Below, one piece after another: positions 1 through 15,100 of a stretch of 64,000 bases of DNA. The position numbers and the translations under genes were made by a program. The notes beneath the pieces are model-generated. The model ran no database searches and was not told where the DNA came from. It saw only the letters and a list, made by a program, of their open reading frames with translations. The DNA lies in the NCBI RefSeq assembly GCF_963924675.1, contig NC_089238.1, positions 46,270,879 to 46,334,878 on the forward strand, given 5' to 3'. Every line of letters starts with the position of its first letter. The stretch's first letter is position 1. The stretch comes from Phocoena phocoena. Taxonomy: Eukaryota > Chordata > Mammalia > Artiodactyla > Phocoenidae.

Positions 1-434
1 GTCAGGTGGGAGTTTACAGTGTAAACTGGACCAGATTAGGAATTCACCCCCAAAAAGGCCTTAAAATGCAATAAAATAAGAGCAGTATTCACTAACTACC
101 AGCAGTGTAGTGTCTCTCACGTTATAAGTGTTCAACAAGGTAGTTGTTTTTAAGTCATGGCACGTTAGACTGTATTCCAGACTTTTTCCTTAACGTTAAT
201 TAGTCTGTTGGATTTTGAAGTAAATTTTTGGGAAATGTTAGGAATTCAGAACTGAGCCAGCAGAATTAGCCAAGTGAATGAAAAGAAGGGTAACAAAGAG
301 CTGGAAAAACAGTTCCCATAAATCGCCCCTCCCCCTTAGATTTGCATTTCACATGTATTCTTTCTCAACCCCTTTGAGATAGGCAGGTCAGGTGGTGTGA
401 CATCCGTTTAACAGATGAGGTTAAAAGGCTAGTT
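1..434 (+). other. COG4: COG4 intron, no recognised feature
   Basis: AT-rich unique intronic sequence. No exon or recognisable repeat was seen. Confidence 0.6.
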
Positions 435-764
435 AAAGATAGTAAGTATTGGGGCTTCCCTGGTGGCGCAGTGGTTGAGAATCCGCCTGCCAATGCAGGG
501 GACACGGGTTCGAGCCCTGGTCTGGGAAGATCCCACATGCCACGGAGCAACTGGGCCCGTGAGCCACAACTACTGAGCCTGCGCGTCTGGAGCCTGTGCT
601 CCGCAACAAGAGAGGCCGCGACAGTGAGAGGCCCGCGCACCGCGATGAAGAGTGGCCCCCGCTCACCGCAACTACAGAAAGCCCTTGCACAGAAACAAAG
701 ACCCAACACAGCCAAAAAATAAAAATAAATTAAAAAAAAAAAAAAAAAAGATAGTAAGTATTGG
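435..764 (+). mobile_element. CHR-2-type SINE, full length, with 18-bp TSD
   Basis: tRNA-derived SINE in sense orientation (GGGCTTCCCTGGTGGCGCAG start, poly-A end, about 453-746). It is flanked by a perfect direct repeat AAAGATAGTAAGTATTGG at 435-452 and 747-764. The perfect duplication indicates a fairly recent insertion. Confidence 0.95.
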
Positions 765-944
765 AGCTGCCACAGGGACCAGGGACCTCTCCCGGCTAGA
801 TCAGTCCCTTTGCAGCTCTTCCTCACAGCTGCTCCTACTGTAGCCAGAATGGCACCAACTGTTAGGAGGCTATAGGAAATGCAGGCAACTTCTGCCAACC
901 CAAAGCAGCTCCCCCTGTGGCATTCTCTGCAGCTAAACCTTATT

Positions 945-1185
945 GTGGGATTAGGAACAGGTGCCCTGGAGCCATAATTCCCAGCTTGAATCCCAGCTTC
1001 ACGACTTACTGCTGTGTGGCTTTAGGCAAGTTATTAATTTCTCTGTGCCTTAGTTTCCTCATCTATACAGTAGGGATAATAATAGTGCCTACTCTATAAG
1101 AAAGGTACTTTAATTAATAAAAGTAAAAAGCTTAAAACTCGGGCCCTGGCACAGAGTAAACACTTAAATCTTACCTATGGTCATG
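945..1185 (+). repeat. MIR SINE fragment
   Basis: Contains the MIR core pattern (GCTGTGTGGCTTTAGGCAAG, then CCTCATCTATACAGTAGGG). Confidence 0.8.
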
Positions 1186-1244
1186 ACAATATCCCCTGGG
1201 CATCCAGACCAAATTATTTACAAAGCAGATCCTATTACAATAGC

Positions 1245-1470
1245 TAGTGTCTCCTTAGTGCCTACTACGTTCCAAGCACTGGGCTAAGCACTTTGTGCAT
1301 CATCTCATCCAACTCTCAAAACCACCATGGGAGCAGGAATGTGTTCCCACTTTATGGCCAAGGAAATTAAAGCTCAGAAGCTTTAAATCACTTGACCAAG
1401 GTCGCTCAACTAACACATGGCTGAGCCAGGATTTGAAGCCAGGAATGCCTGACTCTAAAGGTGTGGAAAA
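1245..1470 (-). repeat. MIR SINE fragment, antisense
   Basis: Reverse MIR pattern (CCAAGCACTGGGCTAAGCAC, later ATGGCTGAGCCAGGATTTGA). Confidence 0.8.
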
Positions 1471-1739
1471 CTTCTGATATTTGTGTTTCTTACTCACACC
1501 CCCTGACACCAATACCCTCATATTACAAAGAAGGAAGTGGGAGCCAAATGACTAGCCACAGGATCAAATCCAGGTTTCCTGAGACCCAGCCAGGGTTCTT
1601 GCCTCGGATTGACCAGAGCTGCTCCCAGAGAAGGCTGGAATAGGAGAAATGGCTGCTTTCATGTTGGCCTCTTCACCCTCATCACACGCCCATGACCCAG
1701 GCATGCTCAGAAGCCTGATGGCTGGGTGTTTTCCCCTAG

Positions 1740-4567
<2,828 letters not shown>

Positions 4568-4741
4568 CTGCCAGGGTGACCCCACCTGGCCCTTCACACT
4601 TTGGGGCCCATTCCCTAAGTGGCCACAGCCCAGACTGTTCCACGGCTGGCAGCAGGAAACAAGGCCCCGACGCAGTCCACTCTCTGTTCTCAGACCTGTC
4701 AGGGTGCTTTGGGGGACAGTCTCTCCCCACCAAGTGAGGTA

Positions 4742-4933
4742 GGTCCCCCTTGGCTCCTAATTAGGTGGGGAAGACAGGGCAGGCCAGTCTCCTGCACGGG
4801 TAGTCATTCTCTCGTCCTTGGACACTGCAACAAACGTGGTCCCCCTTGGCTCCTAATTAGGTGGGGAAGACAGGGCAGGCCAGTCTCCTGCACGGGTAGT
4901 CATTCTCTCGTCCTTGGACACTGCAGCAAATGG
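4742..4933 (+). repeat. 96-bp direct tandem duplication in the COG4 3' UTR
   Basis: Two adjacent copies (4742-4837 and 4838-4933) match almost base for base and differ only near the 3' ends (CAACAAACGT against CAGCAAATGG). The near-identity implies a recent duplication or gene conversion, or an assembly artefact. Confidence 0.93.
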
Positions 4934-5031
4934 GCTGCCTCCCTGCCAGTCTTAAAGGACTTAGGTTTATCTAGGGACCTAAGGAATTAGGTTTATTCCG
5001 AGGAGAGGCTGTGATGTTTATGATCACCCTA

Positions 5032-5037
5032 AATAAA
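5032..5037 (+). terminator. COG4: COG4 polyadenylation signal AATAAA
   Basis: Canonical AATAAA about 465 bp after the COG4 stop, with a downstream GT-rich element. It is the only such hexamer seen between the stop and the FCSK 3' end on this strand. Confidence 0.85.
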
Positions 5038-5344
5038 GATACTCCTTGAAGAGATGCCAGTGTGCTGTTTCCAGGAAGGGCTGGATGCTACAGAGCAAGA
5101 CAGGTCCATCAGTTGCACTGAAATGTGAAGGCAAAAGCCTAAATCCTCAGCCTCCTCCCACACCCAGAGAGGCACATGGCCACCACCAGGACCCACATGA
5201 TAACAGGTACCTCATCCAATCCCGGACCCTCATCCCATCTCTTGGGCCCTCAGCATCAGAAGTTGGATCATCCCAGGGGCAGTTTCCCACAGTGCCAGGG
5301 GAAGTGGGAATTGCTCCCAGCAGGAACAAAAAAGATCTTTATGA

Positions 5345-6053
5345 GGACAACCTTGAAGAGCAGAGTGAATTTATTCCAAGAAGATTGCAGTCCTGAGAAC
5401 TCACGGCCCACAGGCACATGGCAGAGTTGCTGGTTAAGGCCACGATTAGCAGTGACTTGCTGCAGGACTGCACTGGCTCTCTGCCACAGACACGAGTGTG
5501 GACCCTCATCCCTGTTCCCACTCCCCCATTAAGTCAGCTTGGGAGTGAGTGTGGAACAGGAAGTCTCTACTCAGGCAAAAGCCTGACCTCTAAGGAAGGC
5601 CACAGGAAATGCCTCAAAGGGCCTCTTCAGGGTCGGCCTTACCAAGGGAACCCAGCCATCTGCCAAGGCTGGTTGTCATCCCCTTCTTCCAGGCCCTCAT
5701 GGAGAGTGAGAAGGCCAAGGCCCAAGCTGGGCCATCAGATTTGTAAAGGTCACAGTGGACGCTGAACTTAGGACCTTCCTGTGTCCAGATGGAGCAGACA
5801 CCAAGCCTAGGCCACTGTCAACCAGGAGGTCACAGTCCTGTTCCCAAGCACCATCTGTGCTTCACCAACTTTTAGAAAGGGCTGGGCCTGAGCTCAGGTT
5901 GGCTTCCTTTGGAAGCAGATTCACAAAGAAGTGGGTGGAGAGTAGAAGATTGAGCGCTCCCATGGGGGAAGGAAGGGAGGGCCTGCTATAGCTCCAGGCT
6001 TTCTCCTCTTGCAGAGGGACAAGCCTCATGAGAAGGGGCATCAGGCTGAGGTC
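5345..6053 (-). other. FCSK: FCSK 3' UTR
   Basis: Region between the FCSK stop (6054) and the first minus-strand AATAAA (5370-5375), with cleavage expected near 5345-5355. No coding potential with conserved features was recognised. Confidence 0.7.
5370..5375 (-). terminator. FCSK: FCSK polyadenylation signal AATAAA
   Basis: TTTATT on the plus strand, with T-rich sequence downstream on the minus strand near 5325-5335. It leaves roughly 300 bp between the FCSK and COG4 3' ends, like the short gap between these convergent genes in human. Confidence 0.75.
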
Positions 6054-6128
6054 TCAGTCCCCCAGCAGCTGCAGGCTCAGGCCCTGAGTGTCCACTTCTA
6101 CCAGGTGGATGCTGTAGTTTCCGAGGCC
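6054..6128 (-). CDS. FCSK: FCSK terminal coding exon 23 ([10 protein letters not shown]...LQLLGD stop)
   Basis: 75 nt with a TCCTAG acceptor. The frame stops at 6056-6054. A run of five G residues (complement of 6057-6063) puts the frame into GAC TGA. With four Gs it would continue as LLGTETSA, closer to the human tail (LLGTE..., recalled). Confidence 0.93.
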   Translation of the reverse strand, partial: GLGNYSIHLVEVDTQGLSLQLLGD

Positions 6129-9100
6129 CTAGGAGCAAAGGACAGGAGGTGCTTAGAGGGTTCTGGGTGGGTTTTAGGCTTTCGGGAGGCTGGACTGTGG
6201 CTGCAGGGCCAAGGGGACTTACACCTGTAGCCGCTGGTTAGCTGGTGGGCCACAGGGAGGGCTCCTGTCCCGCGCCAGATACCATACCCCGACCACACCA
6301 TACCTCAGTCTTGGCCAGCACAGCCTCCAGAGCCTCCTTTTGCCGCGGCTCCTTGGTCAATAGGTAGAGAAAGCCCCCGCCACCTGCCCCTGCCAGGCTC
6401 TGGCCATGCACGTGGGGGGCCAGGACATCCATCATACGCCGCACAGCCAAGGGCTCACAGCCTGGAGCCATGAGCTTCTTCTGCTCCCAGTATGACGTCA
6501 GGCACTGGCCCAGCAGAGGCAGGCTCCCTGGGGTGGGGGCAGAGAGGGGAGTTGTGTGCCTGAGCCAGGATATTCACTCAGTGCCCATCTGTAGACTGGA
6601 TGGGGTGCCAAGAGGCACTTCTTAACCAGTGTCATAGTTAAGAACCTGGGTTCAGTACTCACTGGAAACAGGAGTGATAAAGCCCACCTCACGGGGTTGT
6701 TTGAGGACTAACGAGCACAGAGCAGTTGGCGTGGTACCCGGCACAGTGTTCACTGAACTGTGTAACCCGAATCAGCTCTGACTCCCTGGAACTCGGCTAT
6801 GGAGCCAGGCCTCTTCCCCCATCTGCTTCCTGGTAGGTGGGGCTGGAGGCCTTCCCCAGGATGCAAGTATTGACCTGAGATGTGACTCCCACCTAAGTGT
6901 GGGACCCTGCAGAGGACAGAGGCTTCATACCTAGGGCCGGTGCCAAGTCTGCAAAGGCCCCGGGCCTCAGACCCACAGGCAACAGGCACTCACTCCTGGT
7001 GCCTGAGCTCCGGGGAAGAAGCGCCTTACCTTGGCGGAAGGCTTCAGCACACTCCTCAGTGTGCCGCACCAGGTTGCGGGCATTCTGCACAACGGCAGGC
7101 AGCCGGGCATACCAGCTCCTCAGCACGTCCTACAGATGGGGCAGGAGGGGTGCAGTGAGGCTCAGCCTAGCTGAGCCGTCTCGCGTCCCTCCCTTCTGGG
7201 GCCAGGGCTCACCTGCAGCAGATTCCGGGCCAGACGGGTCTTGCCAGTGTACACCAGGAGCAGGTGGTCATTGAGCTTCTGGACAAAGCCCACAGGCACA
7301 GTGATCTCTTCCACTTCCACCTTCAGCGGCAGCTGAGCCCGGGAGCGCCCCACCTTGATGCCAGGCATTAGGCCACCCACTTGGTCCTGCCAGCCACCTC
7401 CTGCGAGAGCCCGGGCCCCGTCACTGTTGGAGCCTATCTGGCCCAGCTTCCCTCTCCCAGTACAGGCTCCTGGCCTTGCATCCCTGGCAGGGACCAGTGT
7501 GGGAAGACAGCTTCCCCCCACAACTTCAACTGGGCCAGGTGAGCTGTGCAGCTTCTGCCCCCGCCCTGGGAGCAAGTTGAGCCCAGCAATGGAAGGGGCT
7601 TCATTCTGGAGCCAAGCTTAGAATGCACAAGGCCTGAGTTTTGTTGCAGACCTAATGTGTACTTGGAATTGGGGTAAACCACATCAAAGGATTAAGACCT
7701 TACACTAACCTTTCCCTCTGAGGAGGGATGACATAGGACTTTCCCTACAGCCTAACAGTCCCTGCACCCTGGCTTGCCTGATAAAGGGTGTTGATGGTGG
7801 AAATAAGCTTCTCAGCATTTCTTATCAAACTTAAAATAGCTTGTTCACATTTTGCTTTACTAATGAAAGGTATGGATCTCTTTTCTTCTTGCAGCTATAT
7901 AAAAATGTCAAAACTTGAGATGATTCTGGGATAGGCCTTTGATATTTGGAGAAGGGCCTGCAAGGATTTCGAGTATAAAATGCAAATGGCAGGAGGCATC
8001 TGGAACTTTACAGCCAAAATGTGGTTAGTGTCAGGCCTGGAATGTCAAGAACTCCTTAATTGCACCCCTCTCCTTCGGAGCACGTAGCGTAGCTTGTAAT
8101 TATACATTTATTGGAGTGGTTATTGATCAGTGTTTGTCTCCAATAGACCGTAAGACTTTTGATGGCAGGGATGCTGTTTTTGCTTGTTTTATCCCCAGGA
8201 CCCAATACAGAGAGGGTATTCGATAAATAGTTGTCATTTGACCAAATGAGAGATATGTTTTAGTTTTCTCAAAAGAAAACTAAAAAAGCTTCCCCATCTG
8301 CCCTTTTTGCTAATGACTACCTATTATGGGATGTGAGTCATTACAATGAAAGGAGGGAGCTAGGCTACAAAGTGGCCAGAGAAGATACCATAATCAGGCA
8401 TCTATACATCTTTGTGGCAGTTTCCCTCCCAGAGTCATGCTGAAGATGAGGCCTGGCATCCTGAGGTGACCAGAGCACCCCAGAGCCAGACCAACCTCTG
8501 GCTGCTCTCCATTGTGCATGGATGCTAAGGGGCCACAGTGATGAGTAGGAGAAGCTAGTGACATTCTGTATGATCACAGCCACGGTGCTAGTGGTGACAT
8601 TCTGTATGATCACAGCCACGGTGCTAGTGGTGACATTCTGTATGATCACAGACATGCACCGGGTACCCCATCATGTGGTGGGGGAAGCGAGGGACAAGTG
8701 GCCCTAGCCCAAGAGAGAGGCGCGGTGCTGAAGAACAGGCTGAAGGTCCTTTCCCCTAATCCAAACCCAGCACTGCCCTGAGGGACAGCCCTGGGTAGGA
8801 ACAGAGACATGAGGAATACCTAACACACATGGAAGGTGCAGCACGGACCCTTAACACTTAGTAGGTGCTCCTACATCAAGTTCTTTGAGGTAGAAATATT
8901 TCATTTTGAAAACCACCAGAGGGAGAGTGTCAGAGTGATAAGAGGGAAGTTCTAACCATTGTAAGGAGCAGCACAGTTCTGTCTGCAGGTCCAGGGAAGC
9001 CCCTGGAGGCCCCTGAAAAAGTTCCAGTGACCTCCCTCTGCCCTGGGGCAGGCCATACCTGTGGTAAGCACCTGCTCCAGATGCAGCACTGCGTGGATCA

Positions 9101-12100
9101 GGGCCTCCGTGCCCACCGCCCGGCCTGCGGCCCGCTGCAAGGCGGCCAGGGCAGCCCCCGCCAGGATGCTGCTGGTGCCTGCAGGGCGCGGAGGAGAGTA
9201 CCAGCCATGAAACAGCTCTGCCCAGCCCAATCCTGCCCCACCCCCTCCCTCTCCACTGGGCAGAGGCTGGGGAGAGGATTGGAGGCAAAGCTGAAAGGGG
9301 GAAGGGAGTCGGTGAGCAGCAGGGAGACAGGGCCTGCTCACCAAGGCCAGAGCCATGGGGCAGCTCAGACCAGGTATGCAGCTCAAAGCCGCCCCCAAAG
9401 GTACACAGCAGCTGCTCACTCAGCGAGAGCTTGGAGTGGACACTCACGATCCCCGCACAGATGAAGGCCGCCTTCAACAGCGCCCCTGTGGAGTGAGCAG
9501 CATCCGGCAAGGAGTTTGGTCTCCAGGGGTGGAAACAGACACCCCACCCATCTCAGCCTGGCCCGGGGCTCATCTAGGGTATAAAAGCCCAGCAGCGGTG
9601 CAGACCCCATCCCCAAGCCACGAAAGGTCCTCTGGGCTCCATAACACCAGCAAATGTGCCAGCTCTACCTCCTGTGCCTGGGCAGTGTAACGTCAGGGCT
9701 CCTCCACCAGACTGGCTCGCCCTCAGGCCAGGCACCCGTGGCCTGCAGGGTCTCTCGGGTTCTGCCCCCATCCCCCAGCTGGCTAGGTGTGCCATCCCCA
9801 GCTGCGCAATCCACAGGTGCCCTGACCTGGGGCATGGGGCTGGCAGTAATCCTGCAGGTCATCCAGGCTCCCGCATACTATCTTCGTGGCCATCTTGTCC
9901 TGCCGAGGTCCCAATGCCAGCCACAGCTCGGGCTCTGGGATGCAGCGAGCCCTGGCCCCAATGGGCCGGCGGCCATTCACTCGCACAGCCAGGCCCAGCA
10001 CTGCCCCACCAAGCTCATAGGCAAGGGGTGGCGTGTCACTCCAGCCCCCTGTGGCAATTGAACAAGACCAAGCTGGTCAGAGGGGCTGCCAGCTCAGTTC
10101 TGGGGTGGCTACCCTCACCCCTACCCCCCTCCAAGGGGCTCACCAGAGAAGTCCACTCGAGCCGGGCACTCAGCCACCACCCACTGCCCAGGTGCTGGCA
10201 GCTCTACCGGCACCGAGGAGACAAAGTGCTGGGCTGACATCACAGCCTGGCGGATCAGGATCTGCCCAGCCCCCTCGTAGTGGCGGGCAGCTCGTACTAG
10301 TAAGGCTGGTCTGCCAGGAGGGAACAGAGAGATGGTGACATGGAGCCCCAAGCTGGGGGCGGGCTGCTTGGGTTTGGGGACCGACTGCCCTAGGTGACCT
10401 GAGGACACTCCACCTCTCTCTGGGTTTCCACCTCCAAGGACGGCAAGGGGCTACTCCAAGGGTTTTGACATCGTTAGCACCCACCTGCTCAGCCACTTGT
10501 CCCGCTCCTCGGCAAGTGCCGCCACGCCCCGCGCCAGGTCTCCACACTCCAGGTACGAGAAGTGCCGCACCCACTCAGGGTTGGCAGCTGGCCCACTCCG
10601 TAAGCCTCCTTGGCCCTCTGCCATGCAGCCCAGGACATCCGCCACACAGGCCAGTGCCCGGGCTGCCACGCCAGGGTCTCCCACACCAGCTGCCACTGAG
10701 GGACCAGGAGTCAGTAGTAGCTGGGGAGGAGGCCCGCCCTCAATGCCCCCTGCCCTCAAGCACCCCAGACCTCTTCACTTTTGCCCAAGATGTATCCTTG
10801 CCCGGGAATGCTCCCCACTCTTCTGCCTGGCAAAGTTCTCATCCCACCAGCCCCAGCCCAGACATGCCTCTGCGCCCCCCACCCAGGATGCCCTTAATGA
10901 GTAAGAGCTCAGGCTTGGGGGGCAAACCACCTGGGTTCAGTCTCAGCCCCCCACCAACCAGCTGTGTGGCCGAGAGTGAATAACTGAAATGGGGAATGAG
11001 GCAGTCCCTGTGAGGCTAAGGCTGAGTCCCCAGCCAGAATGCCTGGGTCCCATGCATGGCGGGCCACATCCCCCTGGGGCTGTGCTGGAGCTCTTCACCC
11101 ACATCCGCCCCCCCCCCCCCCCCCCCCGCACAGAACGTGCAGGCTTTGCCGATGCTCACAGGACCCAGAGGCTCAGCCCCAGGCCTCCGTCTCTCATCAA
11201 ACTCCCCACTAACAGGGATGGAGCTTCCCAGAAACCTAAAAGTTAAGTCCATTTGTGTCTTTCCCCTGCTTTAAAGTCTCATGACTCCCTAGTACCCTCA
11301 GGTCGATGACCTAGAGGGCAGGCAGGGCAGGTGATGCTGGGTCTGGCTTCCCAGCATGGGTGCCCAGCACACTCACCCTGGTCCAGGGTGGCCATCAGGG
11401 GCCCAGGACAGCCCTCGCGCACAGCAGCCTGGATCAGCGGGCGCAGGCTGAGGTCCTGTCGGGCCTCCAGCACGTGCTGCGCCTTATGCAGGGCCTGGCG
11501 GAAGAACAGGTGCCGGCGGGAGGCCAGTGTGGCAGCCCGATCCAGGCACGGCTGCAGCTGCTCCCATGACAGACGCCAGGAGGCTCGCCAAGCCCGCAGG
11601 GCCTTGCTCCCAGCCTCCTGGGGGTCCAGCATCCACAGCATGTCCTGGGGCCCCAGGGCCCTCGAGGGGTGGAGCACGGGAAAGAGACGGGCACTGAGAA
11701 GGCAGCGCTCAATGGGGGGCATGTCTGGGTCCCACAGGTCCCAGTCCCTGATGTGGGGAGAAGACACATGAGCAGGAGGGAAGCAAGTGCTCCTGCCTGG
11801 TCACCAAGACCTGACCACCTGTCAGCTGGGGGTTGGCTCATTCATGGGGACAGGACGAACTCCAGAGGCCGCACAAGCAGGCAATTCAGGGAGGGAGGCC
11901 CAGCTGCCCTGCCTCCTTCCCCAGGCCATTGAACAAAATCCCAAAGCCTGAGCACGGCCAGGAATTTGGAGTTGCCCAGGGAGAAGATGCTAGGGGAAAT
12001 CAGGCTGCTCGAAACTACCCCAGGGGACTTCTTTGGCGGCACAGTGGTTAGGAATCCGCCTGCCAGCACAGGGGACACTGGTTCGAGCCCTGGTCCAGGA

Positions 12101-15100
12101 AGATCCCACATGCCGTGGAGCAACTAAGCCCACGAGCCACAACTACTGAGCCTGCGTGCCACAACCACTGAAGCCCGGGTGCCTGTAGCCCATGCTCTGC
12201 AACAAGAGAAGCCACTGCAGTGAGAAGCCCGTGCACCATAACGAAGAGTAGCCCCTGCTCGCCGCAACTAGAGAAAGCCCGCCCACAGCAATGAAGACCC
12301 AACGCAGCCAAAAATAAATGAAATAAATTAAAAAAAAAAAAAAAACTACCCCAGACTGCAGGGATGGTGGGAGGTGGGGCAGGATGAGCAGAATGAGCCT
12401 CCAAGCAGCTACCACCCTGGCTGCCGAGGCCCACAGAGGCCCGTGGGGCCACCAACCCTACCGAATGCCTGTCTTCTGGAAGAACTGACTCCAAGACATG
12501 TTGAGATACGTTCCTGTCCCCTGTCTCTGGGGAAAGAGAAGGAAGCAGTCAGGGCTGCAGGGGCCACAGGAAGGGGTTAAGGGCAATAAGACCAGAGGAC
12601 CAGGATCTGCTCAAGAGGGGACAGGAAAAGAGACAGGGGCACTTAGGCAAGCAAGTTCTGAGACAGCATCAAGTCCTGGAGCTTCCACATTCCAGCCCGG
12701 GTGCCTGGAACTTGGAGCAGAATCCTGGCGCCTGACCCTCCATAACTGGCTCTGCAGCCCAAGGCGGGTCACCTCCCTCTCTGAACCTCAGTCTCCGGCC
12801 TGAAAAATGGGGATAAGAATCCCCACCCAGCCTGCGTCAGAGCAGCTGAGGAGGGAGGTAAAGGCCTGTTGAGACTCTACTGGCTACACTCTCCTCACTG
12901 CCTATCCCTCAGGTGAGCGCTCAGAGAGCCCTGCAATGAAGCTGCGCTAGGACCCCCGGTGCTCCCCAAAGCCTAAAGAATGGGGGCGAGGGGAGGCAGG
13001 TGAGCACCTACTTCCCAGCTGTCGAGACGGCCAACGAGGGTGAAGGCCCGGCTGCGGGCGCCGTGTAGCTGCACATGGTGTCCCTGCAGGACGAGGTCGT
13101 GCAGCTCCAAGCCGTGCAGTGCCTCGGACTGGGCCACGTCCAGGCCACTCACGAAGCAGCCGGTGCCGATGTGAATGGGGCCCTGGCAGGGGAGCGGGCA
13201 GGCGTCCTGCGTGGGCAGGGGAACCCCAAGCATGCCCACAAAACATACAGGACCCTGGCTTCCGTACCCTTGCCCTCCCTCTGCCTGCCCTCTCAGGCCT
13301 CACCCGCAGGTGGCAGTGCTGCAGGACACTCCCAGGACCCAGCTGGACGGGGCCCTCCAGCAGGCAGCTGACCACAGAGCTCCCGGCCCCCAGTAGCTGC
13401 CGCTCCTGTGAAGCCAGGGAGAAAGCTGTGAGGGCCTGGGGCGGGGGCTGCCCCAATTCTCCTCCACAGCCAGGGCCAGAATTCCTGCTGCTCCCTGCGC
13501 CTGTCGGCCAGCCAGATCCCTCTCGATATCTCCCTGGCCACAGCCTCAGGCTGACTCCCATCCCATCTTGATTTCTGCTGCTCCCCCAGGGGCACGCTCT
13601 CCCTGCCTTCTCCTCCAAAGCAAATCTGCACCCAGTAGTGGAGGTCCCACCAAATGAGAGCTCCCCCAGAAAACCTCTCCCACCTGTCCAGCTACCCCTA
13701 CCCCTGCCACCCTGAGGGCCACCTCTGAACTCTACCTGCCCCATCACCATGAATTTGCCTGAATCCCCAAGCAGACCCTTCAGAAAGGGTGTGTGTGGGG
13801 GAATCTTCTCTAGCTGCTCACTCAGACTTGGATGTAGAATCCTGACTTGGCCACTTACTGGCTCTGTGGTCTTAGGCAAGTAACTTAACCTCTCTGAGCC
13901 TCCAGTGACTCATGTGCAAAATGGGGATAATAACACCTACATGCATAGATAATCTGTCCCAAGAGTGAGCTATTCCCTCCCCTCCCTGCATCCCCCCCCA
14001 TTCCTACCTGTCTTCAGGTACCCCGTAGGCCCCTCTGCTGGCCTTACCTCCAGGCAGGTCTTACCTCCACCTGGGAGTGCACGACCTGGGCCCCAGGAGC
14101 CCCCGGGAATGTGAGACTGTGCAGGAACTCACTGGCTGAGTTGGTCATGTAGTTGTAGCTGCCGTCAGGGACATATGCTGTAAAGATACAAGTACTGACT
14201 CCAACACCCTGCATGTTGCAGCTCTGACACCAGGCTGGGCCTCCCACCAGAAGACACATCTTCATCAGGGCCTGGGAGGGCAAGCATGGAAATGAGCCCA
14301 CTGTGCCAATGGGGAAGCTGAGATCCAGAGAGGCTCAGCAACCTGCCCAAAGTCACACAGCTAGAAAGTAGAAAGACCAGGACTGGAGCCCAGGAATGAG
14401 ACAAAGGAAGAAGAGGAGAGTTACCTTAGCAGGGGACTCGGAACTGGGAGAGGGTAATTGTCCAGTCCATGCACTCACTAGCCCTGCCTGGTCCAGCAGC
14501 CTGGGGGCCAGGCAGGTGGGGTGGGAGCCTCATTCTGGGGGCCTTCACTCCCATGGCCTCCCCACCCCGGAGAGCCAAGAGGCAGTACCCACCCACTGTG
14601 AGGGGCTGATCCCGAAGCTCCCTCCACAGCTCAGCCCGGGCTCCATGCCGATAACCTGCGATGTCTGCATCACCTTGCCCCATCTCTGGGGGCTGCCCCA
14701 CCAGGAAGTCCTCCCTTCTCACGTTCCGGGCCATGCAGAGCAGGATGTCAAAAAATAGAGACAGCTGGGACAAGGGTGGGAAGCACTGCTATTAGTGGGT
14801 TCCTAGGCTGAGCTGGGTGGTTCCATCTCTAGAGACGCTGACATAGAGAGGGGAAAGGACTGGCCTGGGGTCACACAGCCAGGCTGCCAGTGTCAGTGCC
14901 TCATGCCCAGGCCAGGACCTGCCAGTCCCCAATCCCAGTCACCTGGACAGGCCGGGCTCCGGAGTCCAAGCCCATGTAGGTGCAGGCGTCCAGAGGCGGG
15001 CTCACATGGGTGGCCAGGAGGTGCTCAGCAGTTTCCACAGAGAAGAAGACAAGCCCAGAAACCTGGAGGGGCCCACAGGGGTCAGGCGGGAGGCCCTGGG

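Larger units (their letters stand above)
4568..5055 (+). other. COG4: COG4 3' UTR
   Basis: Non-coding sequence from the COG4 stop to the expected cleavage site. The AATAAA signal is at 5032-5037, and a GT-rich element (CAGTGTGCTGTTT) follows at about 5056-5070. A 96-bp direct tandem duplication occupies 4742-4933. The exact cleavage position is inferred. Confidence 0.8.

Noticed and set aside
453..530. tRNA-like sequence with box A/B-type motifs at SINE starts
   Set aside because: It is the tRNA-derived head of CHR SINEs, repeated many times in the window, and not a functional tRNA gene.
8554..8653. Regularly spaced 36-bp repeats resembling a small CRISPR array
   Set aside because: The units are contiguous without distinct spacers and the genome is mammalian. 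This is a minisatellite.
8851..9510. 219-codon minus-strand open frame
   Set aside because: It covers FCSK coding exons 18 and 19 and the intron between them. The spliced frame is the true one.
12947..13879. 310-codon minus-strand open frame
   Set aside because: It is FCSK coding exons 11 and 12 plus read-through introns in mixed frames. The real exons are much shorter and in phase with the rest of FCSK.
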